Of a stretch of 26,022 nt of DNA, positions 15,906 through 24,190 are shown piece by piece. Numbering within the stretch: position 1 is the first letter of the stretch; each line of letters begins with the position of its first letter. Under the pieces are notes generated by a model, which saw nothing but the letters and a program-made list of their open reading frames with translations, had not been told where the DNA came from and did no database searches. A program made the translations under genes and the position numbers. This DNA comes from DASSZN01 sp035702805 (GTDB lineage Bacteria > Chloroflexota > Chloroflexia > Thermomicrobiales > Thermomicrobiaceae): positions 1 to 26,022 of the forward strand of contig DASSZN010000182.1 in the NCBI GenBank assembly GCA_035702805.1, given 5' to 3'.

Positions 15906-16778
15906 CTAACGCGGCATGCCGACCAGGTAGTAGGCGGCAAGCAGCACCACCAGGATGATCAGGACGAGCAGGAGGATTCGGATGCGGCGCGTGCGGTCGG
16001 CCGCCGGCGTGGACACCGGGGCCGTCGCCGCCATTGGAGCGGGCTCCGGTTCGGGGAGCACGACCTGCTCCGTGACCGACGCCGTCGACGGCACAACGTT
16101 TGGCTCGGGCTCGAGCGGGAAGAAGTCAGGACGCGCCGTCGCTTCGGCGTCGGGGTCGATCGCCCGCGGAGCCGTCAGCCAGGCGCGGCTGACGCTGGGG
16201 ACGTCGAGGACCGCGGCCGCCGCCAGTTGCCGCGCCGTACCGGAGTCGGCAACCGCACTCACCGGCGCCGGCGGCTCTTCGTCTCCCAGCGCCCGCAGCC
16301 ACTCCGGCAGATCCTCGTCACCGATGAGTGAGAACTCATCGCTGAGGGAGAAGGGAGGCGTCGCCGCCGGCGTGGCGGTCTGGGTGCCGCCCACCTCGGG
16401 CTCGGTGTCCGCCTGCGCGGGCGACTGAGACCGTGCCGCCCGGAGCCAGTCCGGCAAGTTCTCGGTCGGTCCTTGTTCCGCCACGGTCGGTGCCGGCGGC
16501 TCGGACGTCGCCAGGTCGCGGAGCCAGGGTGGAAGCTCCGTCGGGTTGACCTGAAGCGGCTCGTCGTCCACGAAGCTTGGCCCGGGCTCGAACTGGCCCG
16601 CGGCGTCGGCGGCGCCGAGCGGCGCGCCGCAGCTCTGGCAGTACCGGTCGTAGGTGGAGATGAGCTCGTGGCACGACGGGCACGTCTCCGGGCCCGAGCG
16701 CGCGCTCATCGGTGCCCCGCAGACCTCGCAGGTCTCGCCGCCGGTCTGGTTGCTGGTTCCGCACTGTGCGCAATACAC
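15906..16778 (-). CDS. Tail-anchored double zinc-ribbon protein with LPxWLR repeats
   Basis: 290 residues from a GTG at 16778, with GGGAGG 5 nt upstream. Two treble-clef-like zinc ribbons open the protein: Cys3, 6, 17, 20 and Cys33, 36, 47, 50 (both CxxC pairs). A long, low-complexity acidic and Pro-rich region follows, holding three copies of a short motif: LPPWLRDL (82-89), LPDWLRAA (108-115) and LPEWLRAL (157-164). A basic stretch (DRTRRIR) then leads to one hydrophobic helix (about 268-288) that ends the protein, so it is likely tail-anchored with the ribbons in the cytosol. The LPxWLR copies look like docking motifs for a partner. First gene of the three-gene cluster, 15 bp before the MutL-like gene. 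No enzyme activity is suggested. Confidence 0.82.
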   Translation of the reverse strand: MYCAQCGTSNQTGGETCEVCGAPMSARSGPETCPSCHELISTYDRYCQSCGAPLGAADAAGQFEPGPSFVDDEPLQVNPTELPPWLRDLATSEPPAPTVAEQGPTENLPDWLRAARSQSPAQADTEPEVGGTQTATPAATPPFSLSDEFSLIGDEDLPEWLRALGDEEPPAPVSAVADSGTARQLAAAAVLDVPSVSRAWLTAPRAIDPDAEATARPDFFPLEPEPNVVPSTASVTEQVVLPEPEPAPMAATAPVSTPAADRTRRIRILLLVLIILVVLLAAYYLVGMPR

Positions 16779-16865
16779 CGAGACCTCCCGATTGTCAGCT
16801 CCACGGGACCATCGCCGCGCGTTCCCTGGGGATCCAGGTCGCCGGCCATGTCCGCACGTGCCAGG

Positions 16866-16874
16866 AGTCTAGCA
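16866..16874 (-). promoter_or_regulatory. Extended -10 promoter for the zinc-ribbon cluster
   Basis: On the minus strand the bases read TGC-TAGACT, about 90 bp upstream of the GTG at 16778. No strong -35 is visible. It would make the three-gene cluster a transcription unit separate from dtd. Confidence 0.45.
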
Positions 16875-16949
16875 TTGGGGCACCGATGGAAGGTTAGCCG
16901 AGAAGTCCTGTTTCAGTGTCCGGACATCATGTCGCGAACGTCTGGCGCG

Positions 16950-17399
16950 CTAGCGCTGCTCGTCGGTATCGAGCCAGATCGTCACCGGGCCATCGTTGAT
17001 CAGGCTGACCATCATGTGCGCACCGAACTCGCCCGTCGCCACCGGCAGCCCCTCCGCGCGCAGCCGCTCGGCCACGCGGTCCACCAACGGACGGGCTACC
17101 TCCGGCTGCGCCGCGTGGACGAAACTCGGCCGCCGACCCTTGCGCGTGTCGCCGTACAGCGTGAACTGCGACACGACCAGCGCCGACAGGCCGAGCTCAG
17201 TCGCCGAACGGTTCATCTTGCCCTGCTCGTCTTCGAAGATACGCAGGTTCGCGATCTTCCCGGCCAGGAAATCGGCCTCCGTCGGCCCGTCACCGTCACG
17301 CACGCCGACCAGCACGAGCACACCCGCCCGAATGGCGCCAATCTCGCGACCGTCGACCTCCACCGCGGCCCGGCTCACTCGCTGGATCAGCGCTCGCAT
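16950..17399 (-). CDS. dtd: D-aminoacyl-tRNA deacylase
   Basis: 149 residues from the ATG at 17399, which follows GAGGG; the frame to 17435 has no support. It hydrolyses D-amino acids (and glycine mischarged on tRNA-Ala) from tRNA in the cytosol. The N-terminus MRALIQRVSRAAVEVDG is typical of the family. The two motifs that build the active site across the dimer are intact: SQFT (77-80, family SQxT) and NDGPVT (135-140, family NxGPVT). Length is normal. It lies 13 bp downstream of ispF and is probably the last gene of that operon. Confidence 0.96.
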   Translation of the reverse strand: MRALIQRVSRAAVEVDGREIGAIRAGVLVLVGVRDGDGPTEADFLAGKIANLRIFEDEQGKMNRSATELGLSALVVSQFTLYGDTRKGRRPSFVHAAQPEVARPLVDRVAERLRAEGLPVATGEFGAHMMVSLINDGPVTIWLDTDEQR

Positions 17400-17412
17400 C
17401 GACGTCCCTCGT

Positions 17413-17895
17413 TCATCCGTCCTCCCGCCGCTCAAGCGTCGCGATCGCCAGCGCGGCGATGCCCTCGCCGCGGCCGACGAAGCCCAGCCCCTCGTTCGTC
17501 GTCGCCTTGACGTTGACCTGGCCGACGCCGATGGCCAGCGCCTCGGCGATGGCCGCGCGCATCCGGTCGCGGTGAGGGCCGAGGCGCGGCGTCTCGGCGA
17601 CGACGGTGGCGTCGACGTTCACGATCTTCCAGTCAGGCGCCAGCAGCGCGCGGACGCGCCGCAGCAGGTCGCGGCTGTCGGCCCCATGCCAGCGCGCGTC
17701 CGACGGCGGGAAGTGCACCCCGATGTCCCCCAGCGCGGCGGCGCCGAGTAGCGCATCCATGATCGCGTGCAGCAGGACGTCCGCGTCGGAGTGTCCGGCG
17801 AGCCCCTGGAGCGCGGGAACCAGGATGCCGCCCAGCACCAGATCGCGCCCCTCGGCGAAGGGGTGGACGTCGTAGCCGATGCCGCTGCGAATCAC
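17413..17895 (-). CDS. ispF: 2-C-methyl-D-erythritol 2,4-cyclodiphosphate synthase
   Basis: 160 residues from the GTG at 17895. It catalyses the fifth step of the MEP isoprenoid pathway, cyclising CDP-methylerythritol 2-phosphate with loss of CMP. Metal ligands are visible: Asp9 and His11 in GIGYDVHPF and His43 in GHSDADVLLHAIMDALLGA. The HFPPSD segment and the NVKATTNEGLGFVGRGEGIAA ending are also typical. GTGA overlap with the ispD stop indicates coupled translation. A longer open frame continues upstream to 18585 but is only a shadow of ispD. Confidence 0.97.
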   Translation of the reverse strand: MIRSGIGYDVHPFAEGRDLVLGGILVPALQGLAGHSDADVLLHAIMDALLGAAALGDIGVHFPPSDARWHGADSRDLLRRVRALLAPDWKIVNVDATVVAETPRLGPHRDRMRAAIAEALAIGVGQVNVKATTNEGLGFVGRGEGIAALAIATLERREDG

Positions 17896-18593
17896 GACCG
17901 TGGCGCCGTCAGGCGGCGTGCCAGCAGGGCTTCTGCGATGGCGAGGTCGGACGGCGTGGTCAGCTTCAGGTTCTCCGGGCTGCCGGGGTAGACCTCGACG
18001 GGAAACCCGGCGCGCTCGAGCAGCGCGGACTCGTCCGTCACCAGCCGAAAGGCGTCGCCGGCACCGCGGTAGGCAGCCTCCAACCAATCCCGCCGGAACA
18101 CCTGCGGTGTCTGGGCGACCACGAGCTCGGCGCGCGGCAGCGTTTCGAGCACCAGGCCCGAGGAGTCCACCCGCTTGATGGTATCCGAGGCCGGGAGGGC
18201 AGCGACCGCGGCGCCGCGTGCCTCGGCGGCGTGGATGCCGGCCAGGCAGAGGTCCGGCGTCACCAGCGGGCGCGCCGCGTCGTGGATCAGCACGAGGTGG
18301 AGGTCGTCGGACAGGGCCGCGAGCCCGAGCCTGACCGACTCGGCGCGCGTCGGCCCACCGCGACAGGTCGCGACCCGGCCGCGAACGTCGCGGCGATCGA
18401 GCGCGGCAGCGACGGTCGCAGCGTTCGCCGGCCCCGTCACGACGACGAGCTCCGCGATCTCCGGCACGGCCAACAGCGCGTCGAGCACCCAGTCGATGAC
18501 GGCTCGACCGCCCAGCGGCTCGACCGTCTTGTCGCGAGGGCCCATGCGGCGGCTGCTGCCGGCCGCCACGACCACCGCACCGCAACCGCTCAC
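17892..18593 (-). CDS. ispD: 2-C-methyl-D-erythritol 4-phosphate cytidylyltransferase
   Basis: 233 residues from a GTG overlapping the PIN/TRAM stop (GTGA). It joins methylerythritol 4-phosphate to CTP in the third MEP-pathway step. The nucleotide-binding loop AAGSSRRMGPRDK (10-22) is present, as are RAESVRLG (83-90), IHDAARPLV (103-111), QTPQVFRRD and the C-terminal NLKLTTPSDL. All expected motifs are intact. Adjacent to ispF, as in many bacteria where the two are fused or overlapping. The intermediate enzyme IspE is not in the window. Confidence 0.97.
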   Translation of the reverse strand: MSGCGAVVVAAGSSRRMGPRDKTVEPLGGRAVIDWVLDALLAVPEIAELVVVTGPANAATVAAALDRRDVRGRVATCRGGPTRAESVRLGLAALSDDLHLVLIHDAARPLVTPDLCLAGIHAAEARGAAVAALPASDTIKRVDSSGLVLETLPRAELVVAQTPQVFRRDWLEAAYRGAGDAFRLVTDESALLERAGFPVEVYPGSPENLKLTTPSDLAIAEALLARRLTAPRS

Positions 18594-19684
18594 GCCGACT
18601 CCGCCTCTTTGACGTGGGCGAAGGCCATGCGCCCCGCGCCGGTCTGGAGCGTACGGGTCACCACGACGGTGACGTCCTTACCGATCAGGTTCTTCCCGGA
18701 CTCGACGACGACCATCGTCCCGTCGTCGAGGTAGCCGACCCCCTGGTCGTACTCCCGCCCCGGCTGGATGATCTTGAGGGACATCTCCTCCCCGGCGACG
18801 ACCGCGGGTCGCATCACACGCGCCAGCTCGTGGACGTTCAGCACGCTCACGCCGTGGAGCGCTCCCACCCGATCCAGGTTGTAGTCGCCGGTCAGGATCT
18901 GGAAGCCGTAGGTGTCGGCCAGCCGCACCAGCTTGCTGTCGACATCGCTCTCCTCGGTCGCGTCCAGGTCACTGATCTCCAGATTGACGCACTCGTCCCG
19001 CTTCATCCGCTCGAGAATGTCCAACCCCCGACGCCCCCGCATGCGGCGCGAGGAGTCGGGCGAGTCGGCCACGAGCTGGAGCTCGCGTAGCACGAAGTAG
19101 GGCACGACCAACTCGTCGCGGAGAAACCCGATGTGTGCCAGGTCGGCGACCCGCCCGTCGATGATGGCACTCGTATCCAGCAGCACGCTGGTCTTCCGGA
19201 GGTGCTGCTGCAGGCCGGCGGCGGCCGTCGAGCGGCGGCCGAGCACGCCGAGGATCTCGCGCTTCTGCGTTACGAAGGCGACCACCGCCAGCGAGCAGAC
19301 CAGTACCGCGGATACGGACGGCAGGATCTGACCCCACGGCGTCGGCAGCAGCGAGATCGGCCAGGCGAGGAGCGCGGACAGGAGGCCGCCCACCAGCAGC
19401 CCCACTCCGGCCGCGACGAGGTCGGTCGCCGGGAGACCGCGAATCTCCTGTCGCAGCCAGGAGAAGAATCCGATGGTCAGGTACGGTCCGGCGAGGAAGA
19501 GGAGGGCTCCGGTTGCGGCGGCAAACAGGACGGGGAAGCTGTAGCGGTCGGGGAGCGGATCGATCGGGCGCAGGTGCGAGCCGATCTGCCAGCCCGCCAC
19601 GATGCCAACCGCGAGGCCAACGTACCGCAGGATGCGGCCGATCGCCGAGTTTGCGCGCGCCGCCCGCTCGCGCCGGTCAGCCAT
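18590..19684 (-). CDS. YacL-type membrane protein with PIN and TRAM domains
   Basis: 364 residues. About four membrane segments occupy roughly 17-37, 48-75, 88-110 and 117-138. A PIN-like nuclease domain follows, beginning VLLDTSAIIDGR with Asp170 as the first acidic residue; further acids occur in KLVRLADTYGFQILTGDYNLDRVG. The C-terminal portion (GEEMSLKIIQPGREYDQGVGYLDDGTMVVVE, from about 300) is a TRAM domain, predicted to bind RNA. The Bacillus yacL gene also lies directly before ispD, so the neighbourhood is conserved. Likely a membrane-tethered RNase, although the activity of this family is little studied. The stop overlaps the ispD start. Confidence 0.9.
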   Translation of the reverse strand: MADRRERAARANSAIGRILRYVGLAVGIVAGWQIGSHLRPIDPLPDRYSFPVLFAAATGALLFLAGPYLTIGFFSWLRQEIRGLPATDLVAAGVGLLVGGLLSALLAWPISLLPTPWGQILPSVSAVLVCSLAVVAFVTQKREILGVLGRRSTAAAGLQQHLRKTSVLLDTSAIIDGRVADLAHIGFLRDELVVPYFVLRELQLVADSPDSSRRMRGRRGLDILERMKRDECVNLEISDLDATEESDVDSKLVRLADTYGFQILTGDYNLDRVGALHGVSVLNVHELARVMRPAVVAGEEMSLKIIQPGREYDQGVGYLDDGTMVVVESGKNLIGKDVTVVVTRTLQTGAGRMAFAHVKEAESA

Positions 19685-19850
19685 CGCGCGGTCCTCCGTC
19701 CTCGTACCCGGGCGCTTGGAGCGGCGCGTGTGCTCCCGCCCTACCCTGGCGCGAGGCGTCGAGCAAAGTCCGGCGAGGTCCAGTCATCGTCATCGGATGG
19801 CGGAGTCCAGGGCTCGGAGGATCGAACGGGGGACGCGCCCGCCGCGCAGG

Positions 19851-19880
19851 AGTTTAGCACCGGCCAACGTGACGGGTCAA
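19851..19880 (-). promoter_or_regulatory. Promoter for the PIN/TRAM-ispD-ispF-dtd operon
   Basis: On the minus strand TTGACC (19880-19875), 18 bp, then TAAACT (19856-19851), preceded by TGC as an extended -10. The -35 overlaps the stop codon of the PHP gene. Transcription would start near 19844, leaving about 160 nt of leader. Confidence 0.65.
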
Positions 19881-20731
19881 CGCGACCAGTTCGCGGCCGC
19901 GCCCGCGAGCAACGCGGGCACGTCATCGGGAACCGGCGCGGCTCCGAGCTCGCTCCCCTCGCGCTCTCCCGGCCCATGGAAGTCGCTGCCGCCCGTCGCG
20001 ATCAGCCCCAACCGGGCCGCCAGTGCCGCGAGCTGCTGCTGCCGCGCCAAAGGGTACGCGGCATAGTATGACTCGAGGCCATCCAGCCCGACCTCCAGCA
20101 GCGTCCGAAGCTCGGCGTCGAGATCCGCGACCGAGTCGGGGTGGGCCAGCACCGCGGCGCCGCCGGCGCCGTGGATCAGCGCGACGGCCGCTGCTGGATT
20201 GAGCCGAGGGCGCGGCACGTAGCCGGGTCGGCCGGGCACGAGGTAGCGGGCGAAGGCGTCGTCGACCGTGCTGGCGTGCCCGTTCGCGACGAGGACGCGC
20301 GCGACGTGTGCTCGGCCCACCGCCCCGTCCCCCGCCAGCCGCTCGACGTCGCCCAGCGCGATCGGCACGTCTGCCGCCCGGAGCTGCTCCACGATACGCT
20401 CGGCGCGTCGGGCGCGCCCGTCACGCAGTCGCCGCAGCGCGTCGTGAAGGACGCCGCGCGAGGGGTCAATGAAGTAGCCGAGCATGTGCAGCTCGCCGGC
20501 ACCGACGTCGGTGCTCAGTTCGACGCCGGGGATGACGACCACGCCGAGGCGGCGCCCGCTATCGGTCGCCGCGGCGATCCCGCCTGTCGTGTCGTGGTCG
20601 GTGAGCGCCAGCGTGCGGAGGCCGGCGTGAGCGGCACGTTCGACGAGCGCGCCCGGGCTGTCGGTGCCGTCCGACGCGGTGCTGTGCGTGTGGAGGTCGA
20701 TGGCGGAGAGTGGGCTGCCCGCGGCGGTCAT
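19877..20731 (-). CDS. PHP-domain phosphoesterase
   Basis: 284 residues. The four PHP metal-binding motifs are visible: DLHTHS (12-17), LTDHDTT (43-49), GVELS with Glu71, and later LAHPDS and GGSDFHG. The arrangement is that of stand-alone PHP phosphatases such as 3',5'-nucleoside bisphosphate phosphatase (YciV, RNase AM) rather than of the polymerase-attached form. It would hydrolyse phosphate esters or 5' RNA ends using two or three metal ions in the cytosol. The ribosome site at the ATG is weak. It follows the SpoVS-domain gene by 58 bp, near rny; a link to RNA turnover is possible but inferred. Confidence 0.9.
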   Translation of the reverse strand: MTAAGSPLSAIDLHTHSTASDGTDSPGALVERAAHAGLRTLALTDHDTTGGIAAATDSGRRLGVVVIPGVELSTDVGAGELHMLGYFIDPSRGVLHDALRRLRDGRARRAERIVEQLRAADVPIALGDVERLAGDGAVGRAHVARVLVANGHASTVDDAFARYLVPGRPGYVPRPRLNPAAAVALIHGAGGAAVLAHPDSVADLDAELRTLLEVGLDGLESYYAAYPLARQQQLAALAARLGLIATGGSDFHGPGEREGSELGAAPVPDDVPALLAGAAANWSR

Positions 20732-20789
20732 CCGTCCGGCGTCTCGCCTGAGGCGACGTCGCCGGCGGGCAGCATGGTGAACCGGAGTC

Positions 20790-21206
20790 CTAGCGCGGCT
20801 CGACGATGAGGCGAATCGCGGTCCGGTTCTCGTTGTCGATAGTCACGTCGATGAAGGCGGGGAGGCAGATCGCCTCGATGCCGGTCTCCAGGAGGTAGTC
20901 GCGCGCGATGGCGACGGCCTTGACCGCCTGGTTGGTCGCGCCGGCCCCGATCGCCTGGACCTCGGCGCGGCCGGACTCGCGCACCACCCCGGCGATGGCA
21001 CCCGCGACCGCGCTCGGGCGCGAGCGGGCGGAAACCTTCAGAACGTCGCTGCGCCGGGTCTCGGTGGCGACGGCGGTCGACTCAGGCTCGGCCTCGGCCC
21101 AGCCGGAAGCTTCGGGCTCGCTATACGCATCCTCATCCGGCGGGAAGCTGGCTTCCGGGTCGATCTTGATGTCGCGCAGGTCGAGCTTGCTGAAGAACCG
21201 GTCCAT
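20790..21206 (-). CDS. SpoVS-domain protein with acidic N-terminal extension
   Basis: 138 residues; ATG at 21206 with GGAGGAG 4 nt upstream. Residues about 53-138 (DVLKVSARSRPSAVAGAIAG, then AEVQAIGAGATNQAVKAVAI and the ending RTAIRLIVEPR) match stage V sporulation protein S almost throughout. SpoVS is an Alba-like small protein required for normal Bacillus sporulation, but the domain also occurs in bacteria that do not sporulate. Bacillus SpoVS is only about 86 residues, so the first 52 residues here, rich in Asp, Glu, Ser and Pro, are an unusual extension. rny lies upstream on the same strand, as in Bacillus (ymdA/rny, ymdB, spoVS). A perfect hairpin lies just ahead of the ribosome site. 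Confidence 0.93.
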   Translation of the reverse strand: MDRFFSKLDLRDIKIDPEASFPPDEDAYSEPEASGWAEAEPESTAVATETRRSDVLKVSARSRPSAVAGAIAGVVRESGRAEVQAIGAGATNQAVKAVAIARDYLLETGIEAICLPAFIDVTIDNENRTAIRLIVEPR

Positions 21207-21558
21207 CCTGCTCCTCCGTCAGAGCGACGGGTGTCGCTCTCCCAAGTGCTGCTTGGTAGCCAATACGATGTCGTGGTCTCGATCGTGCCCTGACCGACCT
21301 CCAACGCTAGTCCGTCGAACATCGTCCACCCGGAAGACGGCTGTCGCGGTCGATGCGCACGAAAACCCGCGCAGTCGCTGGGTTGGCCTGCCTCCCGCGA
21401 TCCGCTCGGATCGGGCCGCCTCCCGCGGAGACTGCGTGTGGATGCACGACTCCCACCCCCCGCAATCCGGCCAAAGGCTTACCACAGGCCTCATTTGGCA
21501 GTCAACCGCGCCGCGGCACCGTGCGTGCCGGCCGCTCGTCGTTCCGGGCACACAAGAG
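21207..21558. other. 350-bp gap between rny terminator and SpoVS-domain gene
   Basis: No gene is convincing here. On the minus strand TTGACT (21505-21500) looks like a -35, but the sequence 17-18 bp downstream is a poor -10. The SpoVS-side end holds a hairpin, listed separately. The remainder resembles a long 5' leader or non-coding DNA. Confidence 0.45.
21221..21240 (-). promoter_or_regulatory. Hairpin just upstream of the SpoVS-domain ribosome site
   Basis: Perfect 8-bp stem AGAGCGAC/GTCGCTCT with a 4-nt loop, ending 3 bp before the GGAGGAG site on the minus strand. It could affect translation initiation or mRNA stability. There is no T tract, so a terminator is unlikely. Confidence 0.45.
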
Positions 21559-21599
21559 AAACGCCGGAGACGAGCGGCAGTTGCTCGCCTCCGGCGTTT
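21559..21599 (-). terminator. Intrinsic terminator after rny
   Basis: On the minus strand an 11-bp outer stem AAACGCCGGAG/CTCCGGCGTTT encloses a smaller GAGC/GCTC hairpin. TCTCTTG follows. It lies about 32 nt after the rny stop and should separate rny from the SpoVS-domain gene. Confidence 0.78.
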
Positions 21600-21630
21600 G
21601 TTGGCTTCTCCAGGTCGGCCCGGACGCGGG

Positions 21631-23163
<1,533 letters not shown>

Positions 23164-23292
23164 GCAGTACGCTCCTCGTGTCCTTGGCCAATTCACTTGT
23201 TAAGGTTCTCGGATAGACTGCGCCAGCCGTGCTCAGCGCCGGGCGGAGCACACCACGCGGCAGCTTGAAGACCTTGGCACAGTTCCGGATGA

Positions 23293-23322
23293 ATGATAGT
23301 TGCCGGCTCCGCGTCATGTCAA
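23293..23322 (-). promoter_or_regulatory. rny promoter
   Basis: On the minus strand TTGACA (23322-23317), 18 bp, then TATCAT (23298-23293). The predicted start near 23286 leaves about 120 nt of leader before the rny ATG. Confidence 0.78.
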
Positions 23323-23343
23323 GGAAAATGGCGCGCGGTAAGA

Positions 23344-23364
23344 GTACGTACAGTACGAACGTAC
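23344..23364. repeat. GTACGT-N9-ACGTAC inverted repeat between divergent promoters
   Basis: GTACGT (23344-23349) and ACGTAC (23359-23364) form a perfect 6-N9-6 inverted repeat with a further GTAC in the spacer. It lies 21 bp upstream of the rny -35 and about 46 bp upstream of the DUF5808 -35, where an activator or shared regulator could bind. Confidence 0.45.
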
Positions 23365-23410
23365 ATGAGTCGTGACCCGGACAGAACGGCACAGTCGCTT
23401 GAAGTGCTGG

Positions 23411-23439
23411 GTGACAGCAGGCAGTCGACCGGCTACGAT
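23411..23439 (+). promoter_or_regulatory. Candidate promoter for the DUF5808 gene
   Basis: GTGACA (23411-23416), exactly 17 bp, then TACGAT (23434-23439), about 55 bp before the ATG at 23494. Each hexamer has one or two mismatches to consensus. Confidence 0.5.
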
Positions 23440-23493
23440 GGTGGCCGGGCACGCCGCGCTGACGTTGCCGGAATGCCTGAAGGGAGCATCGCG

Positions 23494-23766
23494 ATGAACC
23501 GCCTGCGGAAGCTCACCTACCTGGTGCTGGTGCTCGTCGCCATCGCCGCCGTGGCCGAGCAACTGCAACGAGCGCCCGCGGACCGCACCTGGACGGGCAA
23601 GGTCGTGGGCATCCCCTACGACTTCCGCGTGCCCACGGTCGACCGCGCGATCGACCGGTGGTGGAATCCCGACGATCGCCACCTGCTGGTGCCCCAGATC
23701 TTCGGCGTGGGGTGGACGGTAAACCTGGCCGAGGCGCGCCGGCTGGTGATGGATCTTCTCGGCTAG
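23494..23766 (+). CDS. Small membrane-anchored DUF5808-like protein
   Basis: 90 residues from the ATG at 23494, with AGGGAG upstream. A basic N-terminus (MNRLRKLTY) leads into one hydrophobic segment (about 9-22), so it is probably anchored in the membrane or exported. The C-terminal half, WWNPDDRHLLVPQIFGVGWT followed by VNLAEA, fits the DUF5808 pattern, in which a PDDxRLFVPKxxGxGWTLN motif recurs in many bacterial membrane proteins. Function is unknown. It is transcribed divergently from rny and converges on the DUF951 gene. Confidence 0.75.
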   Translation: MNRLRKLTYLVLVLVAIAAVAEQLQRAPADRTWTGKVVGIPYDFRVPTVDRAIDRWWNPDDRHLLVPQIFGVGWTVNLAEARRLVMDLLG

Positions 23767-23786
23767 CTGGCGCTCGCGCGGCGCGG

Positions 23787-24050
23787 TCAGGGCTCCGGTC
23801 GTTCGTCTGCCGATAGCGGGCCGGCTGCCGCCGCTTCAGCCTGGGCCGCGGCGTATCCCGCGCCGCGGCTCACGAAGCTCTTCAGGCGCTTCTCGAGCGT
23901 CCGGCGCGGAAGTAGCACGCGGTGCCCGCAGCCGTGGCAGCGCAGGCCGATGTCTGCTCCCAGGCGCACGACGGTCCAGTCCGTCGAGCCGCAGGGGTGG
24001 GGCTTGCGCAGCCGCACCACGTCGTCGAGGTAGAGTTCCAGCGGCGCCAT
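23787..24050 (-). CDS. DUF951 family small protein
   Basis: 87 residues from the ATG at 24050, with GGGAGGAG 5 nt upstream and a TATAAT box behind it; the longer frame to 24149 lies upstream of that promoter. The core is typical of DUF951: DVVRLRKPHPCGSTDWTVVR, then GADIGLRCHGCGHRVLLPRR. The conserved Cys53-type KPHPCG and the CxxC pair may hold zinc. The family is widespread in Firmicutes and Chloroflexota, often near ychF or parB, and is thought to interact with nucleic acids, but no function is proven. The last 20 residues are Ala-rich and extend beyond the family core. Confidence 0.9.
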   Translation of the reverse strand: MAPLELYLDDVVRLRKPHPCGSTDWTVVRLGADIGLRCHGCGHRVLLPRRTLEKRLKSFVSRGAGYAAAQAEAAAAGPLSADERPEP

Positions 24051-24078
24051 CGTCACTCCTCCCGTAGCCGCGCGATCC

Positions 24079-24084
24079 ATTATA
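24079..24084 (-). promoter_or_regulatory. TATAAT -10 box of the DUF951 gene
   Basis: A perfect TATAAT on the minus strand, 28 bp before the ATG at 24050. The -35 (GCGTTG at 17 bp spacing) is poor. The expected leader is about 22 nt. Confidence 0.6.
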
Positions 24085-24134
24085 TCGGGCGTCGAGACGC
24101 GCAACGCGCCGGTTCCGCGTCCCCGGCCGCCCGG

Positions 24135-24143
24135 TGCTACACT
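24135..24143 (+). promoter_or_regulatory. Extended -10 promoter for the membrane protein gene
   Basis: TGC-TACACT on the plus strand, about 48 bp before the GTG at 24191. It shares the TGCTA core with other candidates in the window. No convincing -35. Confidence 0.45.
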
Positions 24144-24190
24144 GTCCACATCAGCACGGGCATCGAGTACCGGACAGGGGACGGCGACAG

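Noticed and set aside
16917..16926. Palindrome TGTCCGGACA between dtd and the zinc-ribbon gene
   Set aside because: Ten bases is short for a high-GC genome and it is not placed clearly against a promoter.
17896..18585. Long N-terminal extension of ispF to 18585
   Set aside because: It is ispD read in another frame; ispF homologs begin at the GTG at 17895, which overlaps the ispD stop.
21300..21505. Possible riboswitch in the leader region of the SpoVS-domain gene
   Set aside because: Short complementary patches exist, but no known riboswitch core or convincing long stem could be built by eye.
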